A stretch of DNA of 45,648 nt, from NCBI RefSeq assembly GCF_002836715.1, contig NZ_PJAT01000089.1:1-45648 (forward strand), written 5' to 3'. Under the pieces are notes generated by a model. It was not told where the DNA came from, searched no databases, and saw only the letters and a list, made by a program, of their open reading frames with translations. Each line of letters opens with the position of its first letter. Within the stretch, counting starts at the first letter, position 1. This document shows positions 8,703 through 17,993 of this stretch, in pieces. Position numbers and translations under genes: made by a program. The stretch comes from Psychrobacter sp. 4Dc. Lineage in GTDB: Bacteria; Pseudomonadota; Gammaproteobacteria; Pseudomonadales; Moraxellaceae.

Positions 8703-10199
8703 ATGAACGAAGGGATAGTAGGTTGGTTTAATAACATCGTAAATTATGGTGTCGGTATTATCTGGGGTAACAACGATTGGCTGATTGCTAGTAACCCTTG
8801 GTATGGATTACTGATGTTCTTACTAATTGGTGCAGGTATCTACTTCACCGTCGTGACACATTTTATTCAGTTTCGTCATTTTGGTCATATGTGGAAGTTG
8901 CTACGCGTGTCCAACCAAGGACGCAAAGATGGTGGTATTAGCTCATTTGAAGCATTGATGACGTCGCTGGCCGCGCGTGTTGGTACTGGTAACTTGGCAG
9001 GTGTGGCAATTGCCATCTATTTGGGTGGACCAGGTGCTGTATTCTGGATGTGGATGACGGCACTGGTCGGTATGTCGACCAGCTTTATCGAGTCAACCTT
9101 AGCACAGGCATATAAAGTACCGCACAACGATAATGTGTACCGCGGTGGCCCTGCTTATTACATCGAAAAAGGTCTAGGCAAGCGCTGGCTTGCCGTGTTT
9201 TTCTCATTATGTTTGTTAGTGGCCTTTGGTTTGGCATTTAATGGCGTACAATCCAATACCATCGCTCAAGCGACCAATGAAGCCTTTGGTGTGCCAACGT
9301 GGATGACAGGTTTGGTATTGGTAGTACTGGTAGCGCCAGTGGTATTCGGTGGTTTGCGCTCAGTAGCTCGTATCGCGGGTAAAATCGTACCAGTGATGGC
9401 CATCTTGTACATCTTGCTAGCGCTATTCATTATCGTGACTAACTTTAGTCAATTCCCAGCAGCGATCGCGTTGATTGTAAAATCAGCATTTGGTTTTGAG
9501 CAGGCGGCAGGCGGTGTCATCGGTTATGGTATTGCGCAAGCAATGATTAACGGTATCAAACGTGGCTTGTTTTCTAACGAAGCAGGTATGGGTTCAGCGC
9601 CGAATGCTGCAGCAACGGCAAAGAGTCATCCTGATCATCCAGCAGTACAAGGTTTCATGCAAATGCTTGGCGTATTTATGGATACCCTTATCATTTGTAC
9701 CGCGACGGCGTCGATTATTATTTTGTCTGGTGTGGTCGACCCTAATGTCGAGCAAGAAGGTATTCAGTTAACTCAGTTGGCCTTATCACAGTATGTGGGT
9801 GACCTAGGTGTGGTGTTCGTGGCGATTGCGATTTTCTTCTTCTCATTTACGTCTATCATCGCCAACTATAGCTACGGTGAGTCAAATCTTGAATTTATCT
9901 CTGGTGCCAAAAACGCCAAAGTAATGATTATGGTTTTCCGCTTCCTAGTATTAGGTATGGTATTTATCGGCTCTGTTGCTAGTTTACCTGCTATATGGAA
10001 CTTCGCTGACTTGTCTATGGGTCTGATGGCCTTGGTCAACTTAGTGGCCATCTTGCTCTTATCTCCTGTAGCGCTAAGAATACTGCGTGACTATGAGCGT
10101 CAGGTAAAAGAGGGTAAAACAGGCGATCAGATAAAGTTTGATCCTGATAACTTTGTGAAACTCAGAGATGAAGCTAACCGTGATGCTTGGACAGACTAA
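8703..10199 (+). CDS. Alanine/glycine:cation symporter (AGCS family)
   Basis: Inner-membrane sodium-coupled carrier for alanine or glycine. The 498-residue protein has about 11 hydrophobic segments. Family hallmarks are clear: GAGIYFTVVTHFIQFRHF near residues 42-60, SSFEALMTSLAARVGTGNLAGVA near 80-102, and GIKRGLFSNEAGMGSAPNAAA near 284-304, the AGCS signature. ATAAGGAG lies about 7 bases before the ATG at 8703. It is a single-gene unit closed by the terminator at 10239-10277 and divergent from the SSS symporter. Alanine versus glycine preference cannot be decided. Confidence 0.93.
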   Translation: MNEGIVGWFNNIVNYGVGIIWGNNDWLIASNPWYGLLMFLLIGAGIYFTVVTHFIQFRHFGHMWKLLRVSNQGRKDGGISSFEALMTSLAARVGTGNLAGVAIAIYLGGPGAVFWMWMTALVGMSTSFIESTLAQAYKVPHNDNVYRGGPAYYIEKGLGKRWLAVFFSLCLLVAFGLAFNGVQSNTIAQATNEAFGVPTWMTGLVLVVLVAPVVFGGLRSVARIAGKIVPVMAILYILLALFIIVTNFSQFPAAIALIVKSAFGFEQAAGGVIGYGIAQAMINGIKRGLFSNEAGMGSAPNAAATAKSHPDHPAVQGFMQMLGVFMDTLIICTATASIIILSGVVDPNVEQEGIQLTQLALSQYVGDLGVVFVAIAIFFFSFTSIIANYSYGESNLEFISGAKNAKVMIMVFRFLVLGMVFIGSVASLPAIWNFADLSMGLMALVNLVAILLLSPVALRILRDYERQVKEGKTGDQIKFDPDNFVKLRDEANRDAWTD

Positions 10200-10238
10200 G
10201 CAGCATTGATTGATAAAACCAGCTTGTTCTCAGCATTA

Positions 10239-10277
10239 AAAAACCGCCCGACTCTTATAAAGAGAAGGGCGGTTTTT
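10239..10277. terminator. Bidirectional terminator between AGCS gene and ETF-QO gene
   Basis: An 11-base perfect stem (10239-10249 with 10267-10277) has A-run and T-run flanks, so it can act on both strands. It lies between two convergent genes. Confidence 0.88.
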
Positions 10278-10335
10278 ATTGGAGTACAGTTTTAATGATA
10301 TTAACTGCACCAGCTCAAATCAGAATTATCCTGAT

Positions 10336-12120
10336 TTACATGTTTGGGTAGTTAGGACCACCGCCACCTTCTGGGGTTACCCAAGTGATGTTCTGTGAAG
10401 GGTCTTTGATATCACAGGTCTTACAATGCACACAGTTCTGCGCATTGATGACAAACTTAGCACCTTCAGCGTCTTTGACCACTTCATATACACCCGCTGG
10501 GCAGTACAAACGTGCAGGCTCAGCATACAACGGTAAGTTGATTGAAATAGGTACCGTTGGATCAGTAAGTTTTAGATGCGTTGGCTGATCTTCTGCATGG
10601 TTGGTGTTAGAGATAAATACTGATGACAATTTATCAAATACTAGCTTACCATCAGGCTTAAGATAAGTTGGTTGATAAGCATGATTAGCACGCTCCAACT
10701 GATCGTAATCTGGGATGTTGTCATGCAAAGTGAATGGCATTTTACCTTTTAGCAAGTTGTGCTCGATAAAGGTGAAAGCGCCGCCCATGAACAGACCCAT
10801 ACGGTGAATCGCAGGTGAAAAGTTGCGCGACTCATAGTTATCTTGATACAACCATGACTCTTTGTACATTGTACTATAAGCAACCACTTCATCATGCTGA
10901 CGTTCAGCTTGTAGCGCCTCAAAGATAGCTTCGGCTGCGAGCATGCCTGACTTCATCGAGGTATGCGTACCTTTGATTTTTGCTGGGTTTAAGAAACCAG
11001 CGTCATCACCTACCAACACGCCACCTGGGAAGGTGAACTTCGGTAATGAGTTTAGACCACCTTTGGTCAACGCACGTGCGCCGTAAGAGATGCGCTTACC
11101 GCCTTCTAAAACATTTTTGATCACAGGGTGCGTTTTCAAGCGCTGCATTTCATCGAATGGAGACATGTAAGGGTTGTGGTAAGACAAATCCGCCACAAGA
11201 CCAAAGCTTACTTGGTTGTTTTCATCAAAGTATAACCACCAGCCACCAGTAGAGCCAGTTTCAGTCAATGGCCAGCCAAGACCATGCATGACAACGCCTT
11301 GCTCATGCTTTTCAGGCTCAACTTCCCATAGCTCTTTTAGACCGATACCATAATGCTGAGGATCAGAATCTTTATCTAGATCAAAACGGCTGATTAAGCG
11401 TTTGCCTAAATGCCCACGGCTACCTTCGGCAAAAATAGTGTATTTGGCAAGGAGTTCATAACCAGGCTCAAAGCTTGGCTTGGCTTCACCATTGGCGGCT
11501 ACACCCATATCACCAGTTAACACACCTCTGACCGAACCGTCGTCATTGTATAAGATGTCATCGGCAGGGAAGCCTGGGAACATCATGACTTCAAGCTCTT
11601 CTGCCTGTACGGCTAACCAACGAACGACATTACCTAGCGAGACAATATAGTTGCCATCGTTGTGCATCGGACCTGGAATTAAAGAGTCAGGCACTTTAGT
11701 TGAGCGTGTGGCAGAGTTTAAATAATAAAAACGATCTTCTGTCGCTGGCACGTTAAGCGGTGCACCTTTTTCTTTCCAGTCAGGGATTAGCTCATTTAGA
11801 GCGCGTGGCTCGATGACTGCACCAGACAACGTATGGGCACCAAACTCAGAGCCTTTTTCGACCACACAAACCATAAACTCATCATTACCAGCTTCAATAG
11901 CGAGCTGGCGCAAACGGATGGCAGCAGACAGACCTGCAGGTCCACCACCAACGATGATGACATCGAACTCCATTGATTCGCGTTCGACTTCAGGTTCCGC
12001 GGCAACTGGCGCTACGACTGGTTCTGCTTTATCTAGCGTTGCGGTCTCTGTCACTACTGGTGCGTCAGCATTCACAGTATTACCATCAATAACTGGCGTT
12101 TGATTGTCTTGCTCTTGCAT
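10336..12120 (-). CDS. Electron transfer flavoprotein-ubiquinone oxidoreductase
   Basis: Membrane-associated flavoprotein that passes electrons from ETF (reduced by acyl-CoA and amino-acid dehydrogenases) to the ubiquinone pool. The 594 residues contain an N-terminal FAD-binding GGGPAG motif (58-63) and a C-terminal 4Fe-4S site with Cys540, Cys563, Cys566 and Cys569 (CPAGVYE then CVHCKTC). The usual family N-terminus, ERESMEFDV, starts only at residue 46; an acidic, Ala/Val/Pro-rich extension precedes it. The start at 12120 is nonetheless supported by AGGAG five bases upstream, and no comparable site was noted for Met50. The ETF alpha/beta genes are not adjacent. Confidence 0.95.
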   Translation of the reverse strand: MQEQDNQTPVIDGNTVNADAPVVTETATLDKAEPVVAPVAAEPEVERESMEFDVIIVGGGPAGLSAAIRLRQLAIEAGNDEFMVCVVEKGSEFGAHTLSGAVIEPRALNELIPDWKEKGAPLNVPATEDRFYYLNSATRSTKVPDSLIPGPMHNDGNYIVSLGNVVRWLAVQAEELEVMMFPGFPADDILYNDDGSVRGVLTGDMGVAANGEAKPSFEPGYELLAKYTIFAEGSRGHLGKRLISRFDLDKDSDPQHYGIGLKELWEVEPEKHEQGVVMHGLGWPLTETGSTGGWWLYFDENNQVSFGLVADLSYHNPYMSPFDEMQRLKTHPVIKNVLEGGKRISYGARALTKGGLNSLPKFTFPGGVLVGDDAGFLNPAKIKGTHTSMKSGMLAAEAIFEALQAERQHDEVVAYSTMYKESWLYQDNYESRNFSPAIHRMGLFMGGAFTFIEHNLLKGKMPFTLHDNIPDYDQLERANHAYQPTYLKPDGKLVFDKLSSVFISNTNHAEDQPTHLKLTDPTVPISINLPLYAEPARLYCPAGVYEVVKDAEGAKFVINAQNCVHCKTCDIKDPSQNITWVTPEGGGGPNYPNM

Positions 12121-12524
12121 ACCTACTCCTAAACTTTTAGTGGCTTATCTCAGGGCATCATTAGCTTAACAACTGAATAATAGACTTGCGGCGCTAACGT
12201 CACTCAGACATATGGCTGCCCGATAAAACTGTCTTTGCGGCATCAATTGACCCGTCATGGTTAATACCAATTTATCTAAGGATATCAACGCATAACGTAA
12301 GATGTGTCATCAATACAACACCCACTTGACCATTTCAATAAAAAATCGTTACTCATTATAAAAGAAAAGTCCTACAAACACGATACGCATTTATGAGTAT
12401 CGATGCTAAGGTAATGTTAAGAAAATGAGGTTGTTATAACGATAAAGTTTCATCATACCTGAAACAAAAATTTATAGTAATAATAGATAAGCCAAACTTT
12501 GAATACTAAATAAAGGGATTAATA
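12121..12524. other. Divergent intergenic region
   Basis: This 404-base region lies between divergent genes for ETF-QO and the DUF1285 protein. No coding sequence is supported. It should hold two promoters, but no convincing -35/-10 pair was found by eye. AAAGGGA at 12512-12518 is the ribosome-binding site of the DUF1285 gene. Confidence 0.4.
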
Positions 12525-13307
12525 ATGAATAACGATAATAATAGCACTGAAGACAGCCATGAGAGAATATTGGAAGCACCGACCAGTAAGCCTTCTAGCC
12601 TAGGCAGCTTAGATAATTTGGATGCACTAAGCCAGTACATTAAGTCTACGAAAGGCACTCGCGAAGGGCGTGCAATACCACCGCTTGAAAAATGGCATCC
12701 TAAAGATATTGCTGATATGGATTTGACTATCAAGGCAAACGGAGAGTGGTGGCATGAAGGCGGACAAATGACCCGTGAGTCACTGGTCAGCTTGTTTGCC
12801 ACGATACTATGGAAAGAAGAAAATAATGGCAATACTGAGTACTTTTTAAAGACCCCTGTACAGAAAATCCGTATCCAAGTTGAAGATGCACCACTTCTTA
12901 TTAATGATGTCGGTATTGTCAATGAAGGTGATATGAGTTGGTTGGAGTTTACAACGACGACAGGGGATGTGGTTCGCTTAGACGATGCGCATCCGATTGT
13001 ATTAAAGGCATATAATTCTAATAAGAGCGATTCTAATGACAGCGACTTTAATAACAGTGACTTCAATAACAGTAATCAAGCGAATCAAGTGAGTACAGCT
13101 GGCGATGTTGCAGATTCTCAGGAATTAGCGTCTACAGAACAAGTACGCCCTTACATGATGGTTAGAAATGGCTTAACCGCGCTTATTGGCCGCAATACTT
13201 TTTATCACCTGACTGAAATTGGAGCGTTATCAGAAGAAAATGGCAAGACGATATTGACGCTACAGAGTGGTGGCCAGTCTTATTCACTATCCATGCCTAC
13301 TGATTAG
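12525..13307 (+). CDS. DUF1285 protein with N-terminal extension and repeat insert
   Basis: Recognised as a DUF1285 protein from the core PPLEKWHPKDIADMDLTIKANGEWW (about residues 52-76), the RESLVSLFATILWKEE segment and the TPVQKIRIQVEDAPLLI segment. DUF1285 proteins are usually about 180 residues; this one has 260. The excess is a roughly 45-residue polar N-terminus and an Asn/Ser/Asp-rich insert at about residues 164-200 that contains a 15-base tandem repeat. The function of the family is unknown. The protein is cytosolic, with no signal or membrane segment. The AAAGGGA site 6-7 bases upstream supports the ATG. murI follows after about 210 bases with its own likely promoter. Confidence 0.8.
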   Translation: MNNDNNSTEDSHERILEAPTSKPSSLGSLDNLDALSQYIKSTKGTREGRAIPPLEKWHPKDIADMDLTIKANGEWWHEGGQMTRESLVSLFATILWKEENNGNTEYFLKTPVQKIRIQVEDAPLLINDVGIVNEGDMSWLEFTTTTGDVVRLDDAHPIVLKAYNSNKSDSNDSDFNNSDFNNSNQANQVSTAGDVADSQELASTEQVRPYMMVRNGLTALIGRNTFYHLTEIGALSEENGKTILTLQSGGQSYSLSMPTD

Positions 13308-13327
13308 GTATTATGTCTATCTATTAA

Positions 13328-13354
13328 TTGCTGTTTGCCGATGAGTGCTATAAT
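13328..13354 (+). promoter_or_regulatory. Putative sigma-70 promoter (extended -10) for murI
   Basis: An extended -10, TGC-TATAAT, lies at 13346-13354, a perfect TGnTATAAT match. A weak TTGCTG -35 at 13328-13333 is 15 bases upstream. Transcription would start about 155 bases before murI. Confidence 0.5.
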
Positions 13355-13516
13355 TTTATAATGTCGCCTGATTCTATTGGTCTAAAAAATTCCTATCGCA
13401 TAAAGGTAGTTGATAGATAGCTGACGTAGAGTAACGCCACACACGCAATATACATATAGCGCATTTAACTGGGTAATGAGATTGATGAATAATATGATAA
13501 TGGCATTAGCATAAAG

Positions 13517-14506
13517 ATGGATATCAAAAACCAGACAGTCGGAAAGCTCAAACCGTGTGTTGATATATCTGTTGACCAGAGTCTCAAAGCTATTGATCTA
13601 GTAGATGTCAATAAACATGTTGGTAACACAGTTATAAGCGATAAAAACCGTAGCGCGCCCATTGGCGTGTTTGACTCTGGTGTTGGCGGTTTGTCTGTTT
13701 ATTTGCATTTAACACAGCAGCTGCCTACTGAGCGTTATGTATATTATGCTGATACATTAAATGTACCTTATGGTAATCGTGACAGCGAAGATATTGAAGC
13801 ATTAACGCTAAAGGCAGTAGAGTGGTTACATAAGCAAGGCTGTAAGCTAATAGTTATTGCTTGTAACAGTGCCTCAGCATATGCGCTAGATACTTCCCGA
13901 CGCTGCTATCCACATATACCTATTGTGGGTCTTGTCCCTGCATTGAAGCCTGCGGTATTGGCGAGTAAGAGTGGTCATGTAGCGGTGCTGGCAACCAAAG
14001 CGACGTTGAATGGCACCTTATTAAATGATGTTATTATCAATTTTGCTCAACCTAATAACACAGTAGTCACTAAGTATTTTGATCCGCAACTGGTGCCTTG
14101 GGTAGAAGCAGGTATGTCAGAACAAGACGAGACAGCCGAAAGGTTACGTCAACAGATACGAGTATTTGCTAATGAAGGTGTTGATCAGTTAGTGTTGGGA
14201 TGTACGCATTATCCGTTTTTTAAGACATTTTTATTGGATGAGATTGCACAGCAGCAGCTGTCAATACAAGTTATTGATTCTGGCCAAGCGATTGCTGAAC
14301 GGGTTAGACAGCTGTTGATTGCAAACAACTTGTCTGCATCATTGATGAGTGAAAAACGAGAAAATCTGTCACAAAAAACCAGTAATAAAAATACCATTAC
14401 TAGACCGCCATTAACTTTTCACGCCACTAAATATAGTGATAGACTATGCGCTTTAGTTGAGCGCTTACTCGGTGCAGAAATGGCATTGCAATACTACTAT
14501 CACTAG
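13517..14506 (+). CDS. murI: Glutamate racemase
   Basis: Cytosolic enzyme that interconverts L- and D-glutamate, supplying D-glutamate for peptidoglycan. The catalytic set is visible: Asp53 in IGVFDSGVGGLSV, the first catalytic Cys116 in VIACNSAS, and the second, Cys229, in LVLGCTHYPFF. YYADTLNVPYG (residues 76-86) is the substrate-binding loop. The conserved core starts only at about residue 48, so there is an N-terminal extension of about 46 residues. No in-frame alternative start codon occurs between residue 1 and the core, so the extension seems real. The ribosome-binding site before 13517 is weak. Confidence 0.95.
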   Translation: MDIKNQTVGKLKPCVDISVDQSLKAIDLVDVNKHVGNTVISDKNRSAPIGVFDSGVGGLSVYLHLTQQLPTERYVYYADTLNVPYGNRDSEDIEALTLKAVEWLHKQGCKLIVIACNSASAYALDTSRRCYPHIPIVGLVPALKPAVLASKSGHVAVLATKATLNGTLLNDVIINFAQPNNTVVTKYFDPQLVPWVEAGMSEQDETAERLRQQIRVFANEGVDQLVLGCTHYPFFKTFLLDEIAQQQLSIQVIDSGQAIAERVRQLLIANNLSASLMSEKRENLSQKTSNKNTITRPPLTFHATKYSDRLCALVERLLGAEMALQYYYH

Positions 14507-14527
14507 TTATTATCAAAGCTAGTGATA
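14498..14527. repeat. Hairpin overlapping the murI stop
   Basis: The 9-base arms TATCACTAG (14498-14506) and CTAGTGATA (14519-14527) form a hairpin with a 12-base loop. No T tract follows, so it is not a classical intrinsic terminator; it may stabilise the mRNA end. Confidence 0.45.
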
Positions 14528-14677
14528 ACAATGCGCTGTATGCAACGCTGACTCAGTTGAAATAAATTGAGTGCATCTTTTTAAGCTAAGAGTATGCTAG
14601 GCTGAGCAAGACAAGATTTTTGTGTTCTATCTCACACCTTATCCTTTTTATGTCACGACCTACGCTTAGAGGTAATT

Positions 14678-15688
14678 GTGCCGAATCGTCGCTATCATAT
14701 TCATATTATATGCGCTGACAATGACCAGTTGTTGGTTCTAGACAGCTTAGCGATATTTTTTCAGGCGCGCGCATTTCTGACCTATGATGTTTCTAGTAAA
14801 TTATCTAAAGCCTCTTTTTATGGGCGTCAGTGTATTGACTCTTGTGATTACGCAGTCATGATCGTTGGCGACAGCTACGGAACTGTGCAAAAAAACGGTG
14901 TCAGCCAGATGCATTTGAGTTATCTAAATGCCAAAGCGAAGCTTAAGCCGCTAATTGTGCTGGTCAAAAACCATTCTCCAGACGCTGTTATCAGCCGACA
15001 ACTTCAAGAGTTTATTAAGTTAGTCACCAAGCAAGATAACCAGCTACATTACTATGATACGGAAGAAGATATTGAGCCATTACTGGTACAGGCTCATTAT
15101 AATGCCGTCGCCAATAATAAAATGATAGGTGGCTGGGTCAGAGCGAATGATGAAGAGAATACTACTAGTAAAAAGGTCGTGTATGAGAAGCCAGTCGATA
15201 TATTACCTAGTACTACCGAGGTAGAGAAAAACAGTCCTGATGACGAAGACTTTATAGCGGATAAGGTTAGTGAGCCAATTGAGTTAACGGAGTTTTTTGA
15301 GATTCAATATAGTGCTCAAGCTTATGAAGGCGGTAATCTAACGGACGTAACCCGATCACTAACTCTCTCGTGGCACGAGATACTCATGACACTCATGAGA
15401 ATACCGTCTACTTTTTCGAGCTATGGCTTGCAAAATGCCATCAATCGTTTGATTACCGCTAAAGCGGAAGTAGACATCAAAAAAGAGATGCCAAACGTTC
15501 ATGCTGTTTCACGCTGCCAAATCTCTCAAGCTGATATTAATAATTTGCAACGTAAGCTAGTCGGTGCAAATTGGATACAACTGATGACTTATGGTACGCG
15601 TGTATCACAAGAGCTTTGGAAGCTTACCTTCTACGCAAAAAACCTACTGCAAAATCATACCTCAAATACGAATAAACAAGACGAGTAA
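14678..15688 (+). CDS. DUF4062-like protein of unknown function
   Basis: The 336-residue cytosolic protein starts with GTG at 14678; AGAGG at 14668-14672 is five bases upstream and supports it. The first 100 or so residues resemble the DUF4062 fold: a beta-strand opening (YHIHIICA), then IDSCDYAVMIVGDSYG near residues 53-68, a QMHLSYLNAKAK segment and PLIVLVK near 91-97. DUF4062 is a TIR-like or SIR2-like Rossmann domain, sometimes linked to nucleotide signalling or NTPase fusions. Here it is followed by an acidic linker (about 150-205) and an unrecognised C-terminal domain. Function is not assigned; the domain call is a pattern impression and could be wrong. Confidence 0.55.
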   Translation: MPNRRYHIHIICADNDQLLVLDSLAIFFQARAFLTYDVSSKLSKASFYGRQCIDSCDYAVMIVGDSYGTVQKNGVSQMHLSYLNAKAKLKPLIVLVKNHSPDAVISRQLQEFIKLVTKQDNQLHYYDTEEDIEPLLVQAHYNAVANNKMIGGWVRANDEENTTSKKVVYEKPVDILPSTTEVEKNSPDDEDFIADKVSEPIELTEFFEIQYSAQAYEGGNLTDVTRSLTLSWHEILMTLMRIPSTFSSYGLQNAINRLITAKAEVDIKKEMPNVHAVSRCQISQADINNLQRKLVGANWIQLMTYGTRVSQELWKLTFYAKNLLQNHTSNTNKQDE

Positions 15689-15889
15689 TTATTCGCTAGC
15701 GCGTTCAAAAATAGCCATCTAAAACGTCTACTTTGGCATCACGACTACGTTTTGTAATACAAAGCATACGTGCAATGCTTGTGAATCTTCCTCAGACCCG
15801 TAATAATAAAGTCAGTTAGTTAGCAGTATTAACAACGTTAACTATTTTAGAATGAGAACTATAATATTAATAATTAGGGAGAGCGTACG

Positions 15890-16189
15890 ATGAGCAATGC
15901 TAAAAATGACGAACTAAAGAGAGAGATTGATGGTCTAGAAAAGTCTATGCATGATGCTGATCAGTTTCATACGTTAGAAGAGCAAGTAGCAGATATGAAA
16001 CGTCGCGGTATAGATCCTAGTAAGGCCTATAAAGATTTAGATAGTAAAGCCGAAGATGAAGATTGGGGTGATGCGACTTGGAAAGAAAATGGTAAGTGGG
16101 AGCCAAAAACGGCAGCCGATTTAGACGACAAAGCTCGCGAAAACTGGAATGGTGATAATGGTCAGCCTAAGCCACCGCCTATTGTCTAG
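15890..16189 (+). CDS. Small acidic hydrophilic protein, function unknown
   Basis: A 99-residue protein, very hydrophilic and rich in Asp, Glu and Lys, without a signal peptide or membrane segment. The N-terminal 40 residues look helical and possibly coiled-coil (LKREIDGLEKSMHDADQ). The C-terminus is Trp/Asn/Pro-rich (WKENGKWEPK, ending QPKPPPIV). A GGGAGAG ribosome-binding site about 7 bases upstream, and a perfect terminator downstream, support a real, separately transcribed gene. No family is recognised. High charge and low hydrophobicity would suit a stress or binding protein, but that is only an impression. Confidence 0.65.
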   Translation: MSNAKNDELKREIDGLEKSMHDADQFHTLEEQVADMKRRGIDPSKAYKDLDSKAEDEDWGDATWKENGKWEPKTAADLDDKARENWNGDNGQPKPPPIV

Positions 16190-16240
16190 ATACGTATTTT
16201 GAGTCAATTAGATAAGTTCTATTAATAACTATCTATAAAT

Positions 16241-16274
16241 AAAAAAGCCACGCTAATAGTAGCGTGGCTTTTTT
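16241..16274. terminator. Bidirectional terminator
   Basis: A perfect 14-base stem (16241-16254 with 16261-16274) with a 6-base loop has an A run on one side and a T run on the other. It lies between the convergent small acidic gene and the transglycosylase gene and can serve both. Confidence 0.92.
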
Positions 16275-16306
16275 GATGCGTCTAAATAGCACTATTTATC
16301 TTACTA

Positions 16307-17767
16307 CTACGAACCTTGGTCTATACGAACAAGCTTGATAGTGCCATCGGCATCAGTAACGCGGCGATAACGTGTATTGCTAGAAGTTGAGGAGCTCACT
16401 GATGGCTGAGATGAGTAGCTACTAGGAGCAATCGTTTGCTGTTGAATCAATTGCCCCATGCGATCGGCAGGTGCAGGATTCAGAGGTTTGCTGTTTGCAG
16501 GCTGGCCGTATTGAGTTTGACTCGGCGCTGCATTGCCAACGATGGCGCGATAGAATTTTTGACCTGCGCGTCCGTCAGCTGGGAAAATGCCGCGACTAGT
16601 CTGATATTGCTGGATAGCGGTACGAGTATTGTCTCCGATGATGCCATCTACACCGCCAATGTCATAACCTGCGTTTAGCAACGCTTGTTGAATGTCTTTG
16701 GCCTGCTGGCGGCTGATACCAGGATCATCTGTCGGCCACGCAGTGATAAAGTCTGTTTTGCTGCTGTCTTCGCGAGTGATTAGATCTGATAAGTGTGCGA
16801 TAGCCAATGCGTAGTTTTCTGAGGCGTTATAAGAGTAGAAAGTGTCGAAATTTTTACCCACCAAGAAAGCAGGGCCTTCCATCCCAGCGGGTAACAATAA
16901 GCCTGCACTACTTAAGTCATATGGTAACGGACTACCATTAGCCAACGTCAGACCTTGGTCGCGCCAGTGGCTTATCGATTTTTTATCCTTACGATTAGAA
17001 GCGGCCCAAAACCCATCAGGTAGTTTGACTTCATAGCCCCAAGGCTCACCAGTACGATAGCCGCGATTATCCAAGAAGTTTGCGGTAGAAGCGAGTGCAT
17101 CAGGTACGCTATTGACCAAATCACGACGTCCATCACCATCGAAATCTACTGCCAATTCTAAAAAGGTACTCGGCATAAACTGTGTCTGTCCGAAGGCACC
17201 TGCCCATGAGCCTGTCATATCATTTGGTGCGATATCACCGTTTTGCACGATTTTTAGTGCATTGGCGTATTCACCTTGGAAATAGCTCTGACGACGGTCA
17301 AAACAAGATAAGGTCGCCAAAGACTCAAATAATGGTTTTTTACCTAGCGTTTGACCAAAGTTAGATTCTACGCCCCAGACACCGAGCACATGCTCAGCTT
17401 TTACGCCATAACGCGATTCGATTTGACGTAGCGTCGAGCCCCATTGACGCTTGGCTCGGATACCGTCCTCGACACGCTCTTTGTCTACCAATGCTGATAA
17501 GTAGTCCCAGACGTCTTTTTGAAACTCTGGCTGATAATTCAGTGACTGAATGACACTAGGATCAGGCTGGCTTGGGCGATAGTTATTAAAGGTATAACCA
17601 TCAACACCGCTAAATTTGCTAGAGTTCTTTAGATTGTCTAAGCACTGTTGAAACTCGCTATTGGATAAATCAGGTGCTGGCGGCTGCGCAGCTTGAGCAG
17701 TGGTAGCAAGGCTGATGCCGACAGCAACACTAAGCAGCGACAAAGTAGAAAAAGGAGTCAAACGCAT
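16307..17767 (-). CDS. Lytic murein transglycosylase, MltB type (SLT_2 + PG-binding)
   Basis: Periplasmic enzyme that cleaves the glycan strands of peptidoglycan to form 1,6-anhydro ends. The 486 residues begin with a cleavable signal peptide (core LSLLSVAVGISLA, probable cut after AQA near residue 27). The SLT_2 domain spans about 33-340, with the catalytic glutamate Glu134 in VWGVESNFGQ. A peptidoglycan-binding type 1 domain (IQQALLNAGYDIGGVDGIIGD) spans about 355-410, and a Ser/Gln-rich tail follows. Unlike E. coli MltB, no lipobox is visible, so the protein is likely soluble in the periplasm. AGGA precedes the ATG by 7 bases. Confidence 0.92.
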   Translation of the reverse strand: MRLTPFSTLSLLSVAVGISLATTAQAAQPPAPDLSNSEFQQCLDNLKNSSKFSGVDGYTFNNYRPSQPDPSVIQSLNYQPEFQKDVWDYLSALVDKERVEDGIRAKRQWGSTLRQIESRYGVKAEHVLGVWGVESNFGQTLGKKPLFESLATLSCFDRRQSYFQGEYANALKIVQNGDIAPNDMTGSWAGAFGQTQFMPSTFLELAVDFDGDGRRDLVNSVPDALASTANFLDNRGYRTGEPWGYEVKLPDGFWAASNRKDKKSISHWRDQGLTLANGSPLPYDLSSAGLLLPAGMEGPAFLVGKNFDTFYSYNASENYALAIAHLSDLITREDSSKTDFITAWPTDDPGISRQQAKDIQQALLNAGYDIGGVDGIIGDNTRTAIQQYQTSRGIFPADGRAGQKFYRAIVGNAAPSQTQYGQPANSKPLNPAPADRMGQLIQQQTIAPSSYSSQPSVSSSTSSNTRYRRVTDADGTIKLVRIDQGS

Positions 17768-17993
17768 GAAAATATCCTATAAACGTTAAAATAGTTATCG
17801 AAAGGCAAAAAATGATATTAACGTAGAGTAACCAATCTAAACAGTAAAGAAAAGCTGTCGAAGTACCAAGGTTATAAATGGTTACGATAAATTGACGCTG
17901 CCGTGAGATTAGAAGAGGATTTCATAGAGCTGAAAATGCAAAGCGTTAAACAGTATTTCAACTCGAGAGCTATCCTTAGGAGGTATAACCTGT

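Noticed and set aside
12506..13066. 186-residue open frame on the minus strand opposite the DUF1285 gene
   Set aside because: Low-complexity Leu/Ser-rich product, no ribosome-binding site, and the plus strand carries a recognised family.
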